NCBI GenBank assembly: GCA_036346255.1
Contig: CM070640.1
Span: 35,521,238-35,585,237 of the forward strand
Direction of reading: 5' to 3'
Source: Ampelocalamus luodianensis
Taxonomy: Eukaryota > Streptophyta > Magnoliopsida > Poales > Poaceae
Length of the DNA stretch: 64,000 nt
Shown here piece after piece: positions 12,294-24,123 of this stretch; position 1 is the first letter of the stretch; each line of letters starts with the position of its first letter. The translations under genes and the position numbers were made by a program. The notes below the pieces were generated by a model. That model did not search any database and had not been told where the DNA came from. It worked only from the letters and a program-made list of their open reading frames with translations.

Positions 12294-12721
12294 TGTAACA
12301 TCCCAATTTTCAGGCCTTTTTGAAAATTTTCAAAATAAAAATAACCATTTGATTTCGTTGATTTGCTCAAGCTTAACTTAGAGATTTTGAAAAGTTGGAA
12401 GTGATTTAATACGAATTAATCAAACTTCAACTAATTCAAAGCTTAGTTTGTTTGGAGTTATCTGGTTTGGGATCCCCTTTTCTCTTTTTCTCTATTCGTT
12501 CCTCCTTCCCGTGCACCCGCGTCTTATATCCTTGCGAGCCGTCCGATTGTGTTTGAGTGGCTCGATCTTGTTTGGACATTCGCCCAGTCCGAATGTCCCA
12601 ATCCTTGTGAGCCGTCCGATTGTGTTTGAACGGCCCGATCTCATTTGCGCGTTCGTCCAGTCCGAACATCCCTAATTCTTGTGAGCCGTCCGATCAGAAT
12701 CAAACGACCTTCATCCCCTAG

Positions 12722-13190
12722 ATGACCCTCTTTGGTCGCAACTGTCTTTTTGCAAAGACGACTTTCTTTGGTCGCAACTGTCTTTTTGTAAAGACGACCC
12801 TCTTTGGTCGCAACAGCCTTTTTACAAAGATGACCCTTTTTTGTCGCAACCGCCCTTTTCAAAGATGACCCTCTTGGGTCGCGACCACCCTTTTTGCAAA
12901 GATGACACTCTCGGTCGTAACCGCCCTTTTTGCAAAGACGACCCTCTCGATCGCAACCTCCCCTTTTGCAAAGACCACCCTCTTGGGTCGCGACTGCCCT
13001 TTTTGCAAAGACGACCCTCTCGGTCGCAACCTCCCCTTTTGCAAAGACCACCCTCTTGGGTCGCGACTGCCCTTTTTGCAAAGACGACCCTCTCGGTCGC
13101 AACCTCCCCTTTTGCAAAGACCACCCTCCTGTTCAAGACCACCCTTGTGGTCAAAACCTCCCTTTTTGCAAAGACCACCCTCTTCGTCAC
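12722..13190 (+). repeat. minisatellite of about 36 bp (about 13 copies) inside the solo LTR
   Basis: Degenerate tandem units built around GGTCGCAAC, TTTTTGCAAAGA and CGACCCTCT. Because the unit length is a multiple of three, long frames stay open on both strands, giving repetitive SQPPFSK- or VVFAKGEV-like peptides. These are not genes. Confidence 0.85.
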
Positions 13191-13400
13191 GGCCTCCTCC
13201 TTTGGACCTCTTCCTCAGGACCTCCTCCTTTAGACCTCTTCCTCAAGACCTCCTCCTTCGCAGGACCCCCTCCTCAGGACCTCCTCCTTTGGATCTCCCC
13301 CTTTGAACCTCTTCCTCAGGACCTCCTCCTTCGCAGGACCTCCTCCTTTGAACCTCCTCCTCAGGGCCTCCCCCAGGACCTCCCCTTTTAGTCACGACCA
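13191..13400 (+). repeat. second minisatellite (CCTCTTCCTCAGGACCTCCT units)
   Basis: Roughly 28-bp degenerate units of GGACCTCCTCCTTTGAACCT type directly follow the 36-bp array, still inside the solo LTR. Confidence 0.75.
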
Positions 13401-15599
13401 CCCCCTTGGTCATGATCGGCCGCCCCATCAATCAGCCCCAGTTCACTTTCTCTATTCACCCACGTTTTTCCTCTGTAGCAACGTGCGCATTAAATGAGAC
13501 GTGCGGGTCTGCAGTGACGTGCGCATTAAATGTCGTTGCCTCCGCCGAGCCTCACCGTCCTGCCGGGAGAGAGGTCATGCCTCATCGCCACAAGTCCCGC
13601 CACCCATCTTATCACCCGGTCATTCTCCTTCCTCTACAAATAGGGCACCATGGAGTCTCTTAGTCCTTTTGTTTTCACTCAGCTTTACAGTTCTCTCTCT
13701 TGCACTCTCTCACTCTCGATCTCCTTTGTTCAAGCTCCAGCTTGAGTAGTTTACCTTTCTATCTTCACCTTACTTCAGTATCTTTCTTTTGGCTTTGGTT
13801 TGGTGTGTTCGTTGGAGTTTTTATGAGCTTTGTTTTCTTATTTGGCTTTGTTCACACGTATAGATTCCAGTTTCTCTGAAGAGTTCATGGACCCGACAAC
13901 CTCAACCGAAGCTTTCTAACTCTTCAACGAAGGCAAGTCGTAGATATTTGACCATGTTGAACCCAATTTATAAAACTATATTGTTTTGTATCAACATGCA
14001 TGGCTAGTTATATAAAAATAATTTGGGAGATAGCTAAACACATACTTGACAGTATGCCTCCTTGAATAATTGTGTTGACATTTTCCCTTGGACACGATAG
14101 GTTGGGTAATTTTTTTAGTTGGACATTATTGGTATACCAACCTAGGTATCGTTTATACTTAGACATATTTTAGTACACGCTGGATACTTGATCACTTACT
14201 CAAAGAATGTAAATTTGACTAATGAGATATGGAATCGTGGTGCAATGGCACTATTGTGCAACTGTGGTGTGAGATCACAGCTGTGTCGATTGTAGTGCGA
14301 TGCCACTGTTGTAAAAACTTGTACTATGGCAAGGGTTGTCATTTGGCCGGGTTGAACGAAAATGTTTTCTTGCTCAGGCAAATGATCGCACAGTAAAATG
14401 GATGCATGAAGCACACTGGGATGAGGATGTTTCACCTGAGCTACCACTAAGGACTTAACCTTGTGCGCGCCATTGATCTGGGTCTTACCGTGCAACCACA
14501 AGTCTATTATGGGGTGGACAGGGCAAACTATTTAGCAAAATTTTGAGTCGGTTCTGTCGTGGTGGTGTGTGCCGATTCACATGGCACAAGAAGGGGCCAG
14601 AAAGGTGAAACCTTAGCGAGTAGAACCGAGTCAAAACAGAGCTTTGAAATAGCCTTGTGATAGTCTCACCTTGATTCACACGTCAAAGGAAATGTATGAT
14701 ATATCATGCGATTATCTCTTGTGAGTCAAGTGTACAACCTCTGTAGAGTGTAAAACTATTCGAATAGTCGTATCTCTAGTTATAGACAATGCCTGGTGAC
14801 TTGTCATGAGGGGTAGATTTTGTTAAAAAGGAGTGGTCGTGAGCGGCCAAGGGTGGTCGTGAGTGGATCAGGAGTGGTCGTGGGTGACCACGAGTGGTCC
14901 GGAGAGTGAGCATGGTGCTCACGTGTTGTTTTCAAAGAACTTATTTACTTATGTATCACTCTTTCAACTTATGCCTTGCAATCTACTTATTATATTTGTT
15001 GTCAATACTGCTTTCTGCAAATTAATCATAATGCTATCCTTGTCAAGCCTTGCATGAATATTACTTGCATTCTTGTTCCCTACGACTTGTTGGGTACATT
15101 CAAAGTATTCATGGCTTTGAGCCCTCTGTTTGATCAACAGAGGAAGGTGAACCAGAGAACCCAGAATTCTATGAAGAGGAGTTCTGCGAAGGCCGTGCGA
15201 ACTAGGGACGTCCTCCACTCGATTGCCCGTGGGCATGTTAGATGGCCACTACGACTTATTTTGTTTCCGCTGCAAGTTTCTTTTGTGTAAAGCCCTACAT
15301 GGCAATCTTGTAACAACCTTTACCGTAAGGTCTTTTGCTATTAATATTAATTTGTCTACTTCATCTTTAGTTTGTTGTATGGATATGATTTCACCTATGT
15401 TGTATCTATGCGAGCTAGTGACTGATCTTGGGACTAGTTCGGAATGCACAGGGGGTCTCGGGGTTATATACCCGGGGTCCCGACACCGGTCATCCTTGAC
15501 CTCCTCGCAACGGCAGCGTCCCCCGTGTCCAGCGGTATTCTAGGTGCTACACAACACGCCGCGGCCAGCAGGCGCCTGTGGCAATTTCGAGGGCTAGGG

Positions 15600-18519
15600 C
15601 CTACAACGGCACATGTAGCGGAGAAACAACGTGGACTCTAGGGCCACAGGGGACTGAATCCACGTTTGTTGTTGGGTCTTCTGTCCCCGTGAGAGCAGCC
15701 GCGACTTCGTGCCCGCGGCAAACAATGTTGACAACATTCACAGCCGAAGGAGGGGGTGGAACCCCATGAGAGGCCTGCGAGTAAACCGACAACTCTCCGA
15801 GAAACCACAGCGTGCTACCTGCACGCACGGTGCGTGCGCCCGATTCTCGCTTCGTCCAAGAGCAACTTTCTTTGTTCTTTTCATTTTCTGGTGTGCGTTT
15901 CATCCTTGCATCTGATTTTTGGTATAGTGTTCATAGCTAATTATTTTGTTACTGCGGGTTACGTGAAGACGCCAACTGCAGGAAGGCAAAGTTCAGTTGC
16001 TTCGCCACGATGAAAATAGTGTTGCTCCTACAAAAGGCAGCATACCGCTTCTAATGAGATTTATTTGCAAATAGCATAGAGTTATGTTATTGGGTTACTA
16101 ATTTGTCATGTTTTATTTAAGATATGTTAGATCCTACAAAAAAAGGTGAAAAAGCAATGCTTCATTTTGAGTATCGTGTGCAGCCTTTAGCGTGAGTGTG
16201 ACATTGAGATCAAGAGTTCAATTAGCTAGAGGAGTTGCGGTATGCAATGAGGTAGTGCACTATTTACTAGGATAGTTGAACAGATGCTTTCTGGCAAACA
16301 CCATAGAGGTTTCCACCATTTGCCTTGCTGTTCTCACGAAACTTCCTCCAAGTAATTTAGAGATATCAATATTGTGGAGCAACCATGTAGATGACGAGAC
16401 CTCCACTAGTACTTGGAGCTTTCCTTTCTTTGGATATTTATTCTTCCTGATTAAACTAGCCACACCATGTAACCATTTTTTCTTGGCGGCATCCTTTTAG
16501 GTGTTATTTCAGTTTGCACGCATATCTTCTAGCTTTTTTACCGTTTTCGAATATTTGGTGGATTACTAGAAAATATGCTACATGTATTCTTTTATGGGAT
16601 AGGATGCGTCATGCGTGGATGTGGAGTAGTCCAGTTATAGATATCGTATTGTGCGCTTTATCTTTTGTTTAGGAACTGAAAGGTATAAACATAACAGTTA
16701 GTACCTCCAAGAGGAAGGATATGTGATTGTGGTTAATGGTATTAGTAAGGTTGTACACAACTGCACATGTCTCCTTTATTGGTTTTTAAATTCATTCTTA
16801 CCAATTTATGTTTTTTTATACTTATAGATACCATCTTTTTTATATGGAAAAATTGTTGCGTCTATTTTTGTATTTTATGTCATATTTGTTTGCTTACTTC
16901 CTCAAGGTATAGTTCCCTTATATAATATGCATGCATGTTGCATAAAATAGTAAGTATCGGTGCTGCTTTACCATTTAATTATGTGTACCTCCTACCTGAT
17001 TATATCGTAATAGGTTTTAACCATTTGCATTGCACCGAACCTTCTCAAGGCCAGCCCATTATTTTTTTTTAAAAAAAATATTCTTTTTATATATACTACT
17101 CTCAATCCGATGAAACGGTTGGCAATGGGTCCTTAGAATTAGTACCATAGTGGACCTCTTTTTAATTTTAAGATGGCGAGACACTGGAGAATTTCCTATG
17201 AAGGTTTGTGGGTACATTACTCTCTAGAAGAAACAAAATGCCTTCATGTGCGAGTAGATTGCTCTTGTGATTTCCTCATTTAGCTACTCAATTCAAATGA
17301 AAAGCTCTTGCACTTTGCTGATTTATGTACTCAATTCTCATGAAAATAACCACTGGTTCATAGTTATGCCTTTTATTTGCACTTCAGTGGACACGTAAAA
17401 TCGTTTACTTCACTTTACACTTCTACTCCTTTTCCGAATTTTGAAGTGTACATGGTTAGTACGATGAAGATTCAAAAGAAAATGCAGGTTTGATGTGTCA
17501 GCAGAGAGGGAGCTTTCATTAATCGTCATGTCCTCCCACAATCAAGTTAGTTATCTCCATTTGCTTTACATTTGCTTATTGATTGGCTCAACGAGTATTT
17601 GCATGATGGTTCCAATATGGGATTCTATTATTGCTCCATTTGTGTTGCATGCAAGTTCTCCCTGAAATATCGATTTTGTGTCTCTAAAATGAGAGGTACA
17701 TATGATGGTCCAACATGGCACTGCTTCTAAAATTATTATGTTAGTTATGTTCTGTTGTAAAATGTAGATTTTGTGTCATTGACATGAGAAGCGTGTGTGC
17801 TGCTCTAGCATGGCACAACATCTAAAATTACTCTATTAGTTATGCTCTGTTGTGTACCAACGTTTTTTTTTCTCCCTTTTGTCAATTTTGCTTAGAACCC
17901 ATGAATCATTGTTTTTTCTTAAAATGAGTCATCCATTTATATTGACATTCAGGTATGGGACTAAGAGTTAATAGCCCATATTGTTTGTAGTGAAATTACA
18001 AATAGGTTTGAATTTACTTAGTTTTTTTTTCTATACACACCAGATAAAACACCGCCGATTGAGCTATCTTTTGGCTCTTATTCTTTCCCTGCAAACAATA
18101 CTACAAGGACCAATGACTAGTCCATGTAGAAAAGAAGGGGAAAAAGAAAAGAGCGGTGGTAAGGACCTGCAAAATATTAGATTTCTACGATGTTATCTTC
18201 CATATTCGCTCATAGGGTAATCGTTTGTATGCTCAGCGTAGTGGTGCCAGTGAAATCGTTACCACCAAAATTTCGGTCGTTACCAACGAAAATTGCTCAT
18301 CTTGGTGGGCGTCGGTAAGGAAAAGTATTGGGCAAAAAAATTCGAGCCCATTTGAAATCAGAGCAGCCCAACCCATCTGAGAACCACTCGCAGGCTCACA
18401 GCTTCCTATCCCATTCTCTCAATTGGCCCTAACCCTGATTTCTCTACGCGTATTGGTGATTTCGGCAACGCTTCTTCGGCCATGGCTCCTCCGAGTTAAG
18501 GGCTTGTGGCGAGGTCTGT
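15600..18519. other. intergenic, nothing recognised except one imperfect tandem duplication
   Basis: No coding homology seen. About 17669-17755 and 17768-17855 are diverged copies of one block (GATTTTGTGTC ... TTAGTTATG(T/C)TCTGTTGT), spaced about 99 bp. A long T/A run lies near 17062-17080. Confidence 0.4.
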
Positions 18520-18790
18520 CCATCCCTTCGGCGCCACCGGCCGTGAGTGATGAGGACATCCCTAACTTGGATACAACCATGCCTACACGCACAACTCATC
18601 CACAACCAGTGTTACAAGGACCACTAACTTGAGCTCATGCTCGCTAGCTTAATTATCAGGTGAATTCGTTCATAGGTTTATATATTACTGAGAATAGACC
18701 GCTACCTAATGCAAGTGATTTAATTGTACTTAGGAACGTGGGAAAGGACCAAGGAGAGACATGTGGAGTCATGTACATGCATGGAAGGCA
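18520..18790 (+). pseudogene. C-terminal end of a Gypsy polyprotein (relic)
   Basis: Plus-strand reading gives QPVLQGPLT, a stop, then AHAR, a stop, then LNYQVNSF. This matches the GP(I/L)TRARAR-LNYQV-SF tail found near the end of pol in many grass Gypsy elements. Two in-frame stops break it. It is followed by LTR-like sequence, as a pol end should be. Confidence 0.55.
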
Positions 18791-19546
18791 TAATAGAGGT
18801 CACCACGTCACTTTGGGTCTGAGCCAAGTAAGAGTTCGAGTTGGACTCATTCTGGATTCGAATTCGGACTACTGCGATAGCACTAAGTTCAAACGGCCGT
18901 AATTTCTTCATACGAACTCCGTTTGGGACATTCTTGGACTTCATTGAAAGCTTATGAAGTCTACTTTTCAATAGATCTAACCTCATATTAAAAATCCATC
19001 TGAGCCGGCCACAATCAATAAAACAATCCACATCTATTTTTTAGCCCGAGTCAAAAGGGTGTTGTGCCACCTCCTCTTGGGCCCATGGGCCTTGTAACCC
19101 TAGGGGTGTGCGTCCACTTCCCTGGCCGCCACCCCTGGTCGTCTCCCCATATAGGAGCCACCACCTTCCTTTCTAGAGCTCAGATTTCGTTGAGTTTAGG
19201 TTTAGCCATTGTGCAAACTTATGTTCTTCAGTTGTGTAAGACGACCACCTGTCAAGACAGCCTTCGGGATCCCACATTTGTTTTTCAATACCATCTACAC
19301 TACAATTCCTATTTATAATATCAGATTGCCTATATTTTATTCTTACTAGTTCTTCGATTGCTCACAGGAATTGAACCTCGTGTTCAGGTTGATCGCGCTT
19401 CCAGCACGGTCAATAACGTCTCAGAGTTGGTTCAACGATTGCTAAGGCGCAAGCGTCGTCGTACAGTTGTAGTCGGATCGCGAGTCACCTCCACCAAAAT
19501 CGATATTTACCAATCTCATCGAAAGATCGGGCACCCCACCTGCATC
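18790..19546 (+). mobile_element. Gypsy LTR relic (start approximate)
   Basis: Lies between a pol 3' end and a primer-binding site, which is the position of an LTR. The downstream end is near TGCA at 19541-19544; the upstream end is not sharply defined. It is unrelated in sequence to the TGTAACATCCC group. Confidence 0.5.
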
Positions 19547-19549
19547 AAG

Positions 19550-19561
19550 TGGTATCAGAGC
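19550..19561 (+). other. primer-binding site, initiator-Met tRNA
   Basis: TGGTATCAGAGC is complementary to the 3' end of initiator tRNA-Met and is followed by TCAAGGTTGC. Confidence 0.8.
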
Positions 19562-20554
19562 TCAAGGTTGCTCGGTGAGAATTTACTGTTTTTCATAGGT
19601 TAGGTTGCTTAATTCCAAAAGTCCAAAAAAAACCAAAAAAAATTATATGATTAGATCACCTATCTATCTAAGACCGATTGCGTCATTGCATCTTTCTTTT
19701 CAGTGCATTACATTGTTGAACTTTCGGTTGCATCGTCGTGTCCTTTGTTGGTCTTAGTATCTAGTTCCTTTAGAGTTTCGAGTTCTGCTCACGTTTGGTC
19801 TCACTGTTGTGGTTGGATTCGATCTGCACCAAGGAGGTTTCGGAATAAACCAGGAACAGCCAAAACAACGTGGTGTTCGCAAAAAAAGAAGAAAAAACAG
19901 ACAACTTTTGCATACGACTTTCGATTGGGGTGATTCTTAATCCGTTGGAAAGGAAACGAGAAGATAGAGTGATCCAGAGATTTTATCTATGCGTACGCAC
20001 CCGGGCGCATGTGCGGAAACTCCGACCCCAAAAAATGTCGTTTATGGCCTCAAAACGGGCAAACCGAGAAAAAATTAAGTTTCTCGGAATTCACTCAAAA
20101 TTGACAGAGACCTTTTACAAGTGATTCTAAGGTTCCCCTGAAGATGACATCGTTTTTCGAGCTTCCAAACTCTGTGTGCAACGTTCTCTAGTTTCTGCCG
20201 CGTCGTGGTTTTGTTTATGTTATAGGCTCGCGTCTCTAGTACGGTCTAGTCTAGTACTAGTACTAACCACGTTGAATGATTTTTCAGCTTGCATTCTCTG
20301 ATTTGATTGTTGCTAATCCATTGCTACCATACTTGAGCCTTCCCAGCTACACCTTTTCTACACCGTATAGGCTGAACTTCACCTAGCAATCGCTCCATCC
20401 AATCTTCGGAGATACATTGACACCACTGGTTGCCGATCACCCCTGTTGCTTGGTAAGAATTGGTAAGAATTTGATAGAAGACCTGAGTGTGAGCGACTTT
20501 TGAACCACCACATCCCAGTAATTGCTAGGGACATATACTTGTATTTTGCCAACA

Positions 20555-20830
20555 ATGGTAGGTTCTGCGGAGCATTCAGATGAGGATACAACTCATACTC
20601 CTCGTACGAAGGCAATCATACAACATTTCCGGCGCCTCATAAACCTTCGTACGAAGGATCTTGAGAAAGATGTTAGGGTCACGAATGAGCGACTTGCTCA
20701 ACTTGAGGGCGTCCAAATTGAGACAAATGCCACGCTCGCCGCAATGGAGAGAGTGCAAGGCGTCACTAACACTTCTTTAGCAGATATTATGGCGCGCCTT
20801 GAGGAGATGCTTAGAATGAGGTATTTTTAA
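20555..20830 (+). pseudogene. Gypsy gag N-terminal coiled-coil fragment
   Basis: An ATG at 20555 starts MVGSAEHSDEDTTHTP. The frame continues about 90 residues with heptad-like spacing (LEKDVRVTNERLAQLEG) and ends at a stop before any capsid or zinc knuckle. Short coiled-coil starts of this type precede capsid in grass Gypsy gag. The rest of gag and pol is absent. Confidence 0.45.
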
Positions 20831-21624
20831 GAAACTAATGCTCACTAATTGTTTATTTTGATTTGAGCACCCCTTATTTAGAGATTACTTAGATTTATGG
20901 TTTGTGCTTTCATAGATACGTATTGAATATTAAAAAATATCATGTCGTCGGCATTTTTTTGTTGTGTCTATGAATAACATCAGATTTAGTGACATGTTAA
21001 GATGAAACCACCACGTACGAACATGCCAAAGGTTCACAAGAAGCAACGTAGTCGGATTGTTAGTTTAATCTCGATTTTCTTGACATGAAACCACCCCTCA
21101 GGTCATTAGGTGGTTCTTAGTTTTAGATTGGGACTCATATAAAGTGTTTTATCAAACTAGCTACCTGTGGGTCCTCTTAATAGGTGAGATCTAGCAGAGT
21201 TTACACACTCGTGTTCTGAACTCTTACTGTTTTGGTTAGAATGGAAGATGATGAGTTTTCACACAAATATGGATTGCTATTTGTTATATTCATCTTTTGT
21301 TTTGCGCAGATGTAGCTTATGCGCTATGCTATGTTAAACCCTAATCTTAAAAAAGAAATGGGTTCAGTTGTAAGCTTGCCACCCGCGTACAACAGCCACA
21401 GCCACACCAAAATGGCACGGGTTACCTTCTAGTAAACTTAAAAGTAGGATAAGAGGATAGACACATAATTTGACACATCCATCTAAACAGGAAGATCGGA
21501 TTAGAAAGGAGAGAGAGAGAGAGAGGAGATGGTTCTAAAAGAAGAAGGAAAGTCAACATGTGGCAGCACAAGTTGCTTATTGATGCGAAGGGCTTAGGGA
21601 TCGATCGGAGGTTCCAGTGTAGTC
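20831..21624. other. intergenic, nothing recognised
   Basis: No ORF or repeat boundary I can support. A GA microsatellite lies near 21511-21524. Confidence 0.4.
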
Positions 21625-21627
21625 TTA

Positions 21628-21859
21628 GGATGTGTTTGGTTGCTTGTACCAAGTGGTATATGTATTGGTCGGTTCACGAAAAAAATTATCTATGTGTTTG
21701 GTTACTTGAATGGAACTATCCTATTCTAGATGGTGGGACACAAATTTGTAGAATATTCTCTCTAGATGTTGAACCATCTCATTCACCTAAAACAATGGGA
21801 CCACATGGCACAAGACCATCTTATCCCATTCAATTCCATCCCATCAACCAAACACACCC
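21628..21859. mobile_element. Tourist-like MITE (PIF/Harbinger), TSD TTA
   Basis: A 232-bp element with ends GGATGTGTTTGGTTG and, on the complement, GGGTGTGTTTGGTTG. It is flanked by TTA at 21625-21627 and 21860-21862. The 3-bp TTA duplication and G-rich TGTTTGG ends are the Tourist signature. Confidence 0.85.
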
Positions 21860-21872
21860 TTATTGATCTAAA

Positions 21873-22040
21873 CAAGGGCGGACCTAGGTAAAAAAATGAG
21901 CAGAGGCATAAGTGAGTTGTCAGGACACCTTTGCTCGGCTGAGTGGGGGCACAAGTAGTCAGACATTGGGCTACTTCATTAAAAACTAAAATTTAAGCGA
22001 AGGCCTGAACCCCCACTCAACCTTCTTTGGGTCCGCCCTG
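21873..22040. mobile_element. hAT-like MITE, 8-bp TSD with one mismatch
   Basis: A 168-bp element starting CAAGGGCGGACC, complement of the end CAGGGCGGACCC. Flanks are GATCTAAA (21865-21872) and GATCTAGA (22041-22048), 7 of 8 identical. It has no coding capacity. It starts 13 bp after the Tourist element on its left. Confidence 0.75.
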
Positions 22041-22070
22041 GATCTAGATGTCATTGTCTAGTAGGTCTAA

Positions 22071-23013
22071 GGGTGTGTTTGGTTTGCGTCCTGGCACCCG
22101 CTCGTCTGGCTAGGACATTGTTGGGATCGTGTCGGGGTGGTGTCTGGTTGCTACCCTTGGCGTGTATGCCTGCCAGGCGTGGAATCCAGGCTATGGCGCC
22201 CAAATCGAACACCTGGGAGCACCTTCGTCTTCCCCCCGTGCCTTCGTCTTCCTCGAGTGCCTCCGCCTCTCCACCGAGCGCCATCGCCTTGCAACGGAGG
22301 TTCTCTTCCATGGCCAACCGCATCATGCCGTGTTCCATAACCCCACGAGCAAAAGCCCTCGACTAATTTCAGGATTACACCGCTAGAGCACCGTGCATCA
22401 ACCCCCCCGGAAGCATCCCTACACATTCCCCGTCTTTCGAATTGAGCTCTCCCTCACCAGGTCGCCGCCTCCATGATGAGTCGCCCACGCCACCACGGGT
22501 CTCCATCGTCGGACTGCCTCGCAACTCCTCCGCCTCCATTGACCGTTCGGGTGAGCTCCCCTCGTCTCCCTGATGCCCGTGCTCCCGCTAACTCTTCCCC
22601 TCTCCTATCTGGGTGTCGCTAGCCCATTTCCTTCCCCATTGTTAGCCACCATGTGTCGCCGCCCAGCCACCTCGGTGTCGCCTGAGCTGCAACGCCGCCT
22701 CCCCTGGCTCCCCCATCCCTCCAGCAACCCATTTTGGTGGTCTACACCACCCCACCATCGTCCCTCCGCCGCTGGCGAAGTGCGCTCTTAGGCTCTCTAT
22801 GCCTCCCCTATTTCCTTGCCGGAAGCGTACTCATGGTTTTACGCATTCTCATTGGCAAAACGTATTTTTTTACACTTTCTTCAGATCTAGGTCACCAACC
22901 AAACACCACACCCCAGGCTTACTTGGCCAGGTAAAAATTATCTACTTTCTAGACTACCTCCAGGCACCACCTTTCCCCAGACATGAAATCCAAGGCACCA
23001 ACCAAACAAGACC
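22071..23013. mobile_element. long Tourist-like element (943 bp) with GC-rich core, TSD TAA
   Basis: The left end is GGGTGTGTTTGGTTTGC and the complement of the right end is GGTCTTGTTTGGTTGG. TAA lies at 22068-22070 and 23014-23016. The core (about 22200-22790) is GC-rich and unlike the AT-rich ends. Its short ORFs have no recognised family. A captured genic fragment is possible but unproven. Confidence 0.7.
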
Positions 23014-23376
23014 TAAGTCCTTTCACTTGCCTCAATTGCCTGCCTGTCTGGTTAATTAAGTGATGGCTTTGCCTCGTTGCGTGGTGCCATGTCATACAGA
23101 TACAGAGAACCTCTAACGGTGACATAGATGAAGGGCCAATGGCTGACGATGAAAAACAACAAAGCAATGTCAATAGCAGGCCATGGCAAGTTAATTAGGG
23201 TGGTTAGATTAGAGCAATATCAACAGCAAACCATGGCAAGTCAATTAGGGTAGCCAACAGTCCATGATCATGCCAAAAGTGCCTTTCAGAAAATCAATGA
23301 TTGATATTTTTAGTAGAGCAACCTCTTGTAGCTCGTATGTACAGTTGAATGGATCTGGATCCTCCGCCTTTGTTAA

Positions 23377-24120
23377 GGGTCCGTTTGGTTCGTTGAACCA
23401 TGTGATCCTGAACCATCTGATATGGGAAATGAGGTCGTTCCTACGTTTGGTTTCCTGAATGGAACCAAACGGTCTAGGACCAATCCATTCAACTAAAGGG
23501 AATATTCCATTGAAATGTTGTACCGATTGGTTTGTTGAAATCGATCGAACCACGTCGTTCACCTTCTGCCTCATCCAAGCGCGCTACTGGCCCGGCCTCC
23601 TTCCCCGGCGAGCCACACTCCGGGTCGAGCTGTAAGGGGGAAAACACAGGTAGACCAAGAGGCACGGAGGTGCGGTAGCCAGAGCCGGGCCGAGGGGGCG
23701 GCCATGGCGTGGGGAGGCGCCGCACAGGTAGGCGGCCAAGTCAGGGTGGCACCGAGGGAGGAGCAAGCCGCGGGGAGGAGCAGTCGAGTCGGGGAGAAGC
23801 CAGAGGCCCACAGGAGAAGGCGCAGTGGCGGCGGAGGCGGCGCCGGTGGGACCGGCCGGAGGCGACGCCCGAAGGAACTCCAACCGAAGAAGCTCAGGAG
23901 GAGTAATGGATTTGGGGAGGGAGAGAAGAAGAAAGCAAGGAGAAGAAAGGAATGGCAGCAGGACGTGTTCGGCAGAAGTGGAAAGTAGGAAAGAGAATAT
24001 GTATCATCTCGTACAACTAATCAAACACAATCTTATACCATCCTATCCCATCAACCAAATAGACAGCTTGAACGATCTCATCCATACTATTCAACCATAT
24101 CCCACCAACCAAACACATCC
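23377..24120. mobile_element. long Tourist-like element (744 bp) with GC-rich core, TSD TAA
   Basis: The left end is GGGTCCGTTTGGTTCG and the complement of the right end is GGATGTGTTTGGTTGG. TAA lies at 23374-23376 and 24121-24123. The core at about 23580-23900 is GC-rich with open frames on both strands. No transposase motif seen. Confidence 0.72.
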
Positions 24121-24123
24121 TAA

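Larger units (their letters stand above)
12294..15485 (+). mobile_element. solo LTR, Ty3/Gypsy, about 3.19 kb
   Basis: Begins TGTAACATCCC, ends GGGTCCCGACA, and is flanked by the 5-bp duplication CCGGT at 12289-12293 and 15486-15490. There is no primer-binding site, internal region or second LTR, so it is a solo LTR left by LTR-LTR recombination. Start, end and several internal blocks (the palindrome at 14756-14767, the GTACATTCAAAGTA block near 15095) match the other large Gypsy LTRs in this window, placing it in the same chromovirus-like group. It contains two minisatellites. Confidence 0.9.

Noticed and set aside
12722..13190. CRISPR-like regular repeats
   Set aside because: Direct tandem minisatellite without unique spacers, in a plant LTR.
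12641..13391. Repetitive ORFs of 120-160 codons on both strands
   Set aside because: Products of the 36-bp minisatellite inside the solo LTR.
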